From Bacteroidetes bacterium UBA5697 (lineage in GTDB: Bacteria; Bacteroidota; Bacteroidia; B-17B0; Aurantibacillaceae), in NCBI GenBank assembly GCA_002420145.1, contig DIHL01000013.1, positions 1 through 25,897 of the forward strand: a stretch of DNA of 25,897 nt, written 5' to 3'. Numbering within the stretch: the first letter of the stretch is position 1; every line of letters starts with the position of its first letter. Below the pieces are notes generated by a model. That model was given only the letters and a program-made list of their open reading frames with translations. It was not told the DNA's origin and did no database searches. This document shows positions 22,084 through 25,897 of this stretch, in pieces. A program made the translations under genes and the position numbers.

Positions 22084-23910
22084 ATGATAAAAAAAATAAT
22101 CATATTCTTTTTATTTATTAGTTATTGGGCAAATGCTCAAACGCCAAGTTTTGTTGCTCAGGTTAGTAAAAACAGAGTTACTGTTGGTGAAGTTTTTCAA
22201 ATTGCATTTACATTAAACGGAAGTGGTAGTAATTTAGCTTATCCAAATTTAAATGATTTTGACATTTACTCTGGTCCAAACCAAAGCCAGAGTATGAGTA
22301 TGGTTAATGGTAACATTTCTCAATCTACAACCATATCTTTATTTATTGCGGCTAAAAAAGAAGGTAAGTTTACCATTGGTCCTGCATCTGTTTTATCTAG
22401 CGGGCAAAAACTTGAAACAAAACCAATTATTATTGAAGTTTCTAAAGCTGCAACTCAACAGCAAAGTAATCAAAATCCTCAGTCTGGCCAACCTCAACAA
22501 AATCAAAAACAAGAAAAAAATCAATATGCTAGCGAAATAAGTGGAGATGATTTATTTGTAAGAACCTATTTAAGTAAAACAAAATGTTATTTAGGTGAGC
22601 AAATTACACTCACACAAAAAGTGTATTCAAGAGTTGATTTAAGAGGTTTTCAAAATGTTAAGTTTCCACCGTACAATGGCTTTTGGTCGCAACAAGAAAA
22701 CTCAAATCAACAAATCAACTTAAGGCAAGAAAATGTAAACGGTGTAACATATTATGTAGCCGATTATTGCACGGTATATTTATTTCCTCAAAGAACAGGC
22801 GCTCTTACAATTGAACCTGTTGAGCTTGATTGCATTGTGAGAAGACAAACTAAACGTCAACCTCGCAACATATTTGAACAGTTTTTTGGAGCTGGAGGAT
22901 ATGAAGATGTTGCTATTAAAGTAAAAAGTAAACCCGTAAAAGTTGATGTACAAGATTTACCAACTGAAAACAAACCTCTTGAATTTTCGGGAGCTGTAGG
23001 TGATTTTGGCTATAAAGCAGAATTGGATAAATATCAAGTAAAAGCAAACGAAGCGGTTAACTTAAAAATTACTATTAGTGGTAAAGGTAATATCAAATTG
23101 TTAGAGCCTTTAAAATTAAATCTTCCTGAAAGTTTTGAAACCTATGATCCAAAAATCAACGAAAATGTAAAAACAAATGGAGGCGTATCTGGAAGCATTA
23201 CTTATAACTACTTAATTATTCCAAGAGAAAAAGGTGAATACACTTTAAGTAATTTAAACTTTAATTATTTTGATGCCGATAAAAAACGATACGTTTCGTT
23301 GCCTTCTCCTGATATAAAATTAACTGTTTTGGAAGGAGACCCAGGAAGCGCTCAAATTATTACGCCAACTAAAAAAGGAATTAAAGAAAGCGAAAATGAT
23401 ATTCGTTATATCAAAACAGGAAATCTAGGTTTAAAAAAAGCAGATGAAGAATTCTTTTCTTCAACCATGCATTATTTATTACTGATATTACCTACTCTAT
23501 TGTTTTTCGGAGCATTATTTTTCGTGAGACAACGCATTAAAGCTAATAGCGATATCATTGCGGTGAAAGAACGCAAGGCCGCTAAATTAGCAAAGAAACA
23601 ATTGAACATTACAGAAAAACACATGTTATCAAATAACAAAGACTTGTTTTTTAGTGAAGTATTAAACGCTTTAAATAAATACATTGGCGATAAATTTGCT
23701 CTTCCAATTGCAGATTTATCAAAAGAAAGAATTACAGAAATGTTATTATCTAAACATGTAAAAGACGAAACGGCAAAACAGCTTATTAGCACTTTAAATA
23801 CTTGCGAATATGCTAAATACGCTCCAAGCGCTGTTACAGGAGATTTAAAACAAGTGTATCAAGATACCATTGAATTAATTTCAAAAATTGAAGAACAAAT
23901 CAAAAAGTAA
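22084..23910 (+). CDS. batD: BatD, large periplasmic protein with C-terminal membrane helix
   Basis: A 608-residue protein with a signal peptide (cut after ANA, residue about 18) and repeated beta-sandwich domains. The first is FVAQVSKNRVTVGEVFQIAF; then comes a Gln-rich linker at about 123-147; then the second, ISGDDLFVRTYLSKTKCYLG, and a third, FGYKAELDKYQVKANEAVNL. A membrane helix at about 463-482 and a cytoplasmic helical domain with a BatD/DUF4381-type TEMLLSKH region follow. Its length and domain order match the oxygen-tolerance protein BatD. It starts 2 bases after batC ends and is 9 bases before batE. BatD is thought to bridge the periplasmic VWA/TPR partners; its exact biochemistry is unknown. 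Confidence 0.9.
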   Translation: MIKKIIIFFLFISYWANAQTPSFVAQVSKNRVTVGEVFQIAFTLNGSGSNLAYPNLNDFDIYSGPNQSQSMSMVNGNISQSTTISLFIAAKKEGKFTIGPASVLSSGQKLETKPIIIEVSKAATQQQSNQNPQSGQPQQNQKQEKNQYASEISGDDLFVRTYLSKTKCYLGEQITLTQKVYSRVDLRGFQNVKFPPYNGFWSQQENSNQQINLRQENVNGVTYYVADYCTVYLFPQRTGALTIEPVELDCIVRRQTKRQPRNIFEQFFGAGGYEDVAIKVKSKPVKVDVQDLPTENKPLEFSGAVGDFGYKAELDKYQVKANEAVNLKITISGKGNIKLLEPLKLNLPESFETYDPKINENVKTNGGVSGSITYNYLIIPREKGEYTLSNLNFNYFDADKKRYVSLPSPDIKLTVLEGDPGSAQIITPTKKGIKESENDIRYIKTGNLGLKKADEEFFSSTMHYLLLILPTLLFFGALFFVRQRIKANSDIIAVKERKAAKLAKKQLNITEKHMLSNNKDLFFSEVLNALNKYIGDKFALPIADLSKERITEMLLSKHVKDETAKQLISTLNTCEYAKYAPSAVTGDLKQVYQDTIELISKIEEQIKK

Positions 23911-23919
23911 TCAAAAAAA

Positions 23920-24678
23920 ATGAAATCAATACCACATATATTATTTTCGCTTTTATTGATACTTATATCAACTTCAGTAATTGCTAATCATGATTTACAA
24001 GTAAAAGCAGAAAAAGCCTATAGTAACAAAGATTACAAACAAGCGATTGCTCTTTATGAATCTATATTAAAAGAAGGTTCTACCTCTTATAAATTACATT
24101 ACAATTTAGGAAACGCCTACTATAAAAATAATGAATTAGGCAAGGCTATTTACAATTACGAGTTGGCTAACAAATTACAACCTAATAATAAAGATGTAAA
24201 AACGAACTTAAAAATTGCTAACGAGAAAACGATTGACAAAATAGAAAGCAAAGAAAACTTTTTTATTATTGCCATTAAATCTGGTTTAGTAAATGCTCTT
24301 TCTACTACTGGATGGGCCTGGTTTAGTATTTTTAGTTTAATAGGATGCTTAGTATTTGCTTTTGTGTTTTTTATAAGCAATCAACTCTTATTTAAGAGAC
24401 TAGGATTTTTTTTAAGTGGAATTTCATTAGTTGTGTTTATCGCTTCGATGGTTTTAGGCTTCTCTGCTTTAGAAGATAAAAAAGAAGTAAACTTTGCAAT
24501 TGTTACTAATAGAGAATCTAAAATTCATGAGGAGCCTAATGTAACATCTAAAACAAAGTTCAGCTTACATGAAGGAACAAAGGTGAGTGTACTAGAAACT
24601 AATCCAGAGTGGACCAATATTAAACTCGAAAACGGAAATGAAGGTTGGGTTAAAACAACCGAAGTAGGTCTATTTTAA
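23920..24678 (+). CDS. batE: BatE, TPR and SH3-domain membrane protein
   Basis: A 252-residue protein. It has a signal peptide (residues 5-22), two TPR units (AEKAYSNKDYKQAIALYESI; LHYNLGNAYYKNNELGKAIY followed by NYELANKLQPNN), two membrane helices (about 132-150 and 158-183), and a C-terminal bacterial SH3-like domain (NFAIVTNRESKIHEEPNVTS ... GTKVSVLETNPEWTNIKLEN ... GWVKTTEVGLF). Domain order and length match BatE, the last gene of the operon. The SH3 domain probably contacts peptidoglycan or peptide ligands. There is no U-tract terminator; the next feature is a REP-like hairpin. Confidence 0.9.
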   Translation: MKSIPHILFSLLLILISTSVIANHDLQVKAEKAYSNKDYKQAIALYESILKEGSTSYKLHYNLGNAYYKNNELGKAIYNYELANKLQPNNKDVKTNLKIANEKTIDKIESKENFFIIAIKSGLVNALSTTGWAWFSIFSLIGCLVFAFVFFISNQLLFKRLGFFLSGISLVVFIASMVLGFSALEDKKEVNFAIVTNRESKIHEEPNVTSKTKFSLHEGTKVSVLETNPEWTNIKLENGNEGWVKTTEVGLF

Positions 24679-24690
24679 TAAAACAGAGTT

Positions 24691-24735
24691 TGTCACTTCG
24701 AGTCACGCTATAGCGTGAAGAAGCGAAATGCGAGA
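24691..24735. repeat. REP-like intergenic repeat (C)
   Basis: A perfect 16-base palindrome TCACGCTATAGCGTGA (24703-24718) flanked by CACTTCG (24694-24700) and CGAAATG (24724-24730), which pair with one mismatch. The left end GTCACTTCGAG and the TCACGC/GCGTGA core parallel element B at 13330. It lies between the convergent batE and the minus-strand gene ending at 24773, and its hairpin may help end transcription. Confidence 0.75.
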
Positions 24736-24772
24736 ACAAAATAAAAAATAAAGCTTAAACGGACGTAGTCAA

Positions 24773-25441
24773 CTATTTTACAAATACCTTTTGACTGTAT
24801 AATCTATTATTTGAAGAAGCCACAATGGTGTAAGTTCCATTATCCAACTTATTATCACTATCCAAAGGCACAATCACATTACTATCTGTATCAATCATTA
24901 CTTTAGAATAGCTTTCTAAACCTTTTTCATTTCTTAAAACTACTAATACCTCTTTATTTTCTGAACCCATTAAATTTTCGGCATTCTCTTCTAAAGCATT
25001 TGTATTAACCACTAAGCCAGAAGAAACAGATTTATTATTAACTGAAACTAATCGAGAAGATAATACTTGTCCCTTTGTATCTGTTTGTTTTAATCTATAG
25101 TAAGAAACGCCATCATAAGGTGTATAATCCACATCAAAATAGCTAATCAAAGAACTGTAATTACCAAAACCCTTAATAGTCACAACTTCTTCAAAATTTG
25201 TAGCGTCTTTAGATTTTTCGATGGTAAAAAAGTTATTATTATGCTCTGTATCAGATGCCCAAGTTAGCTCCACTTTTTTATCTACAATAATGGCATCAAA
25301 GCTTAATAATACTTCAGGCAAAACAGTAACTTGTTTTTCTTGATTAGGAGTAACAGTTGGAATATTATTTTCTGTTTGAGAAAATAGAGATAATGAACTT
25401 GTTGTACAAAAAATAACAAAAAATCGATTTAGCTTATTCAT
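24773..25441 (-). CDS. Exported Bacteroidota-type beta-sandwich protein
   Basis: A 222-residue protein with a signal peptide (FFVIFCTTSSLSLFSQ). The middle (about 46-135) is the Bacteroidota fibronectin-III-like unit often found just before type IX sorting domains: FDAIIVDKKVELTWASDTEH, then NNNFFTIEKSKDATNFEEV, GFGNYSSLISYFDVDYTP and SYYRLKQTDTKGQVLSSRLV. The last 80 residues (ENKEVLVVLRNEKGLESYSK ... LDNGTYTIVASSNNRLYSQK) follow the strand order of a type A sorting domain, but the usual FPNP start is absent. Thus it is either a diverged T9SS cargo or a periplasmic/surface protein of unknown role. It stands alone. The ATG at 25441 gives the signal peptide. Confidence 0.7.
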   Translation of the reverse strand: MNKLNRFFVIFCTTSSLSLFSQTENNIPTVTPNQEKQVTVLPEVLLSFDAIIVDKKVELTWASDTEHNNNFFTIEKSKDATNFEEVVTIKGFGNYSSLISYFDVDYTPYDGVSYYRLKQTDTKGQVLSSRLVSVNNKSVSSGLVVNTNALEENAENLMGSENKEVLVVLRNEKGLESYSKVMIDTDSNVIVPLDSDNKLDNGTYTIVASSNNRLYSQKVFVK

Positions 25442-25688
25442 AGTATTAATTTATATACATAAAATTATGATATTTTTCTTTCCAATTAAACTTTAGGTAA
25501 AGCATTTATTAACAATACCTTAGCTAATTACTATTCTACAAAAAATCTCCAAAATCTCAAACGACAAAGCTCCGAAAAATCATACTTAAAATTGATTTTT
25601 ATCATCTTCTGTGCTATCATATCCCCTTATAATTGTCATTGAAATTCATATATTCTTAAAAAAAGATTGAAATAAATTATATCCTAAA

Positions 25689-25897
25689 ATGAAAACTAAA
25701 AATATTTATATAACAGCCTTGTTCTTATGTTCATTTTTAACTGCAATTTATGGGCAAAAAAGCGCGATGATTTCTGGAAATATCGATTTTCTTAGACAAG
25801 AGAAGTTATTTAAAGTTGAGTTTTCATATGAAGAAATGGCAGTTGGAAACTATAAAACTGAAGCTGAATATTTAGAATATAAAGTGAGTAAAAAAGG
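25689..25897 (+). CDS. Exported protein, N-terminal part only
   Basis: The ATG at 25689 opens a frame that runs off the window. The first 22 residues are a signal peptide (IYITALFLCSFLTAIYG, then Q), followed by SAMISGNIDFLRQEKLFKVE and FSYEEMAVGNYKTEAEYLEY. This 'FSYEEMAVG..TEAEYLEYK' stretch resembles Bacteroidota exported proteins of unknown function that begin with an (E/D)FxYxxMxVGxxxxExxY segment. No Shine-Dalgarno sequence and no exact TAnnTTTG box is visible in the 247-base gap before it. Confidence 0.7.
   Translation, partial: MKTKNIYITALFLCSFLTAIYGQKSAMISGNIDFLRQEKLFKVEFSYEEMAVGNYKTEAEYLEYKVSKK

Overview
The window is a low-GC chromosomal segment of a member of the Bacteroidota, most like Flavobacteriales or a neighbouring order. 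The signs are a complete bat (Bacteroides aerotolerance) operon, a secreted protease with a type IX secretion C-terminal sorting domain, several Bacteroidota-style -7 boxes (TAnnTTTG) ahead of genes, few Shine-Dalgarno sequences, and typical Bacteroidota families (DUF1361, DUF4173, winged-helix HTH_34). I saw no tRNA, rRNA, CRISPR array or insertion sequence.

Layout. (1) 1-3921, plus strand: the 3' part of a GH16-like glycoside hydrolase, an AlgI-type MBOAT O-acyltransferase and an AlgJ/AlgX-like SGNH protein, which looks like an exopolysaccharide modification cassette closed by a perfect 19-bp bidirectional terminator. (2) 4004-7338, minus strand: an M43 metalloprotease (T9SS cargo), DgkA-type lipid kinase, nucleoside phosphorylase and SirB1-type transglutaminase-like protein in a tight string. 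(3) 7371-11834, minus strand: a membrane protein, an HTH_34-type regulator, two tandem Coq4-like proteins, a DUF4173 membrane protein and a DUF1361 membrane protein. Two near-identical palindromic sites, in front of the first membrane gene and the first Coq4-like gene, suggest one regulon run by the HTH protein. This is the least described part of the window. (4) 11862-13328: an AT-rich accessory patch with a methyltransferase-like orphan, then ruvX/yqgF. (5) 13490-14725, minus strand: ornithine aminotransferase. (6) 14889-24678, plus strand: moxR, a membrane-anchored transglutaminase-like protein, DUF58, a BatD-like partner, batA, batB, batC, batD and batE, nearly all abutting or overlapping. 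(7) 24773 to the end: a secreted minus-strand protein of Bacteroidota type and the start of another exported protein running off the right edge.

How they work together. The bat genes probably form one envelope machine: MoxR is the AAA+ ATPase, DUF58/BatA/BatB are von Willebrand A (MIDAS) proteins, BatC/BatE are TPR proteins and BatD is a large periplasmic partner. Here a Cys-His-Asp transglutaminase-like protein is built into the operon between moxR and DUF58. Intergenic gaps hold at least three REP-like hairpin elements with related ends (8017-8089, 13330-13428, 24691-24735) and one of a different type (9620-9710) that supplies the stop codon of a neighbouring gene. No gene-free stretch exceeds 300 bases. 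The longest are 11862-12133 (one hairpin and a possible -7 box) and 25442-25688 (nothing recognised).
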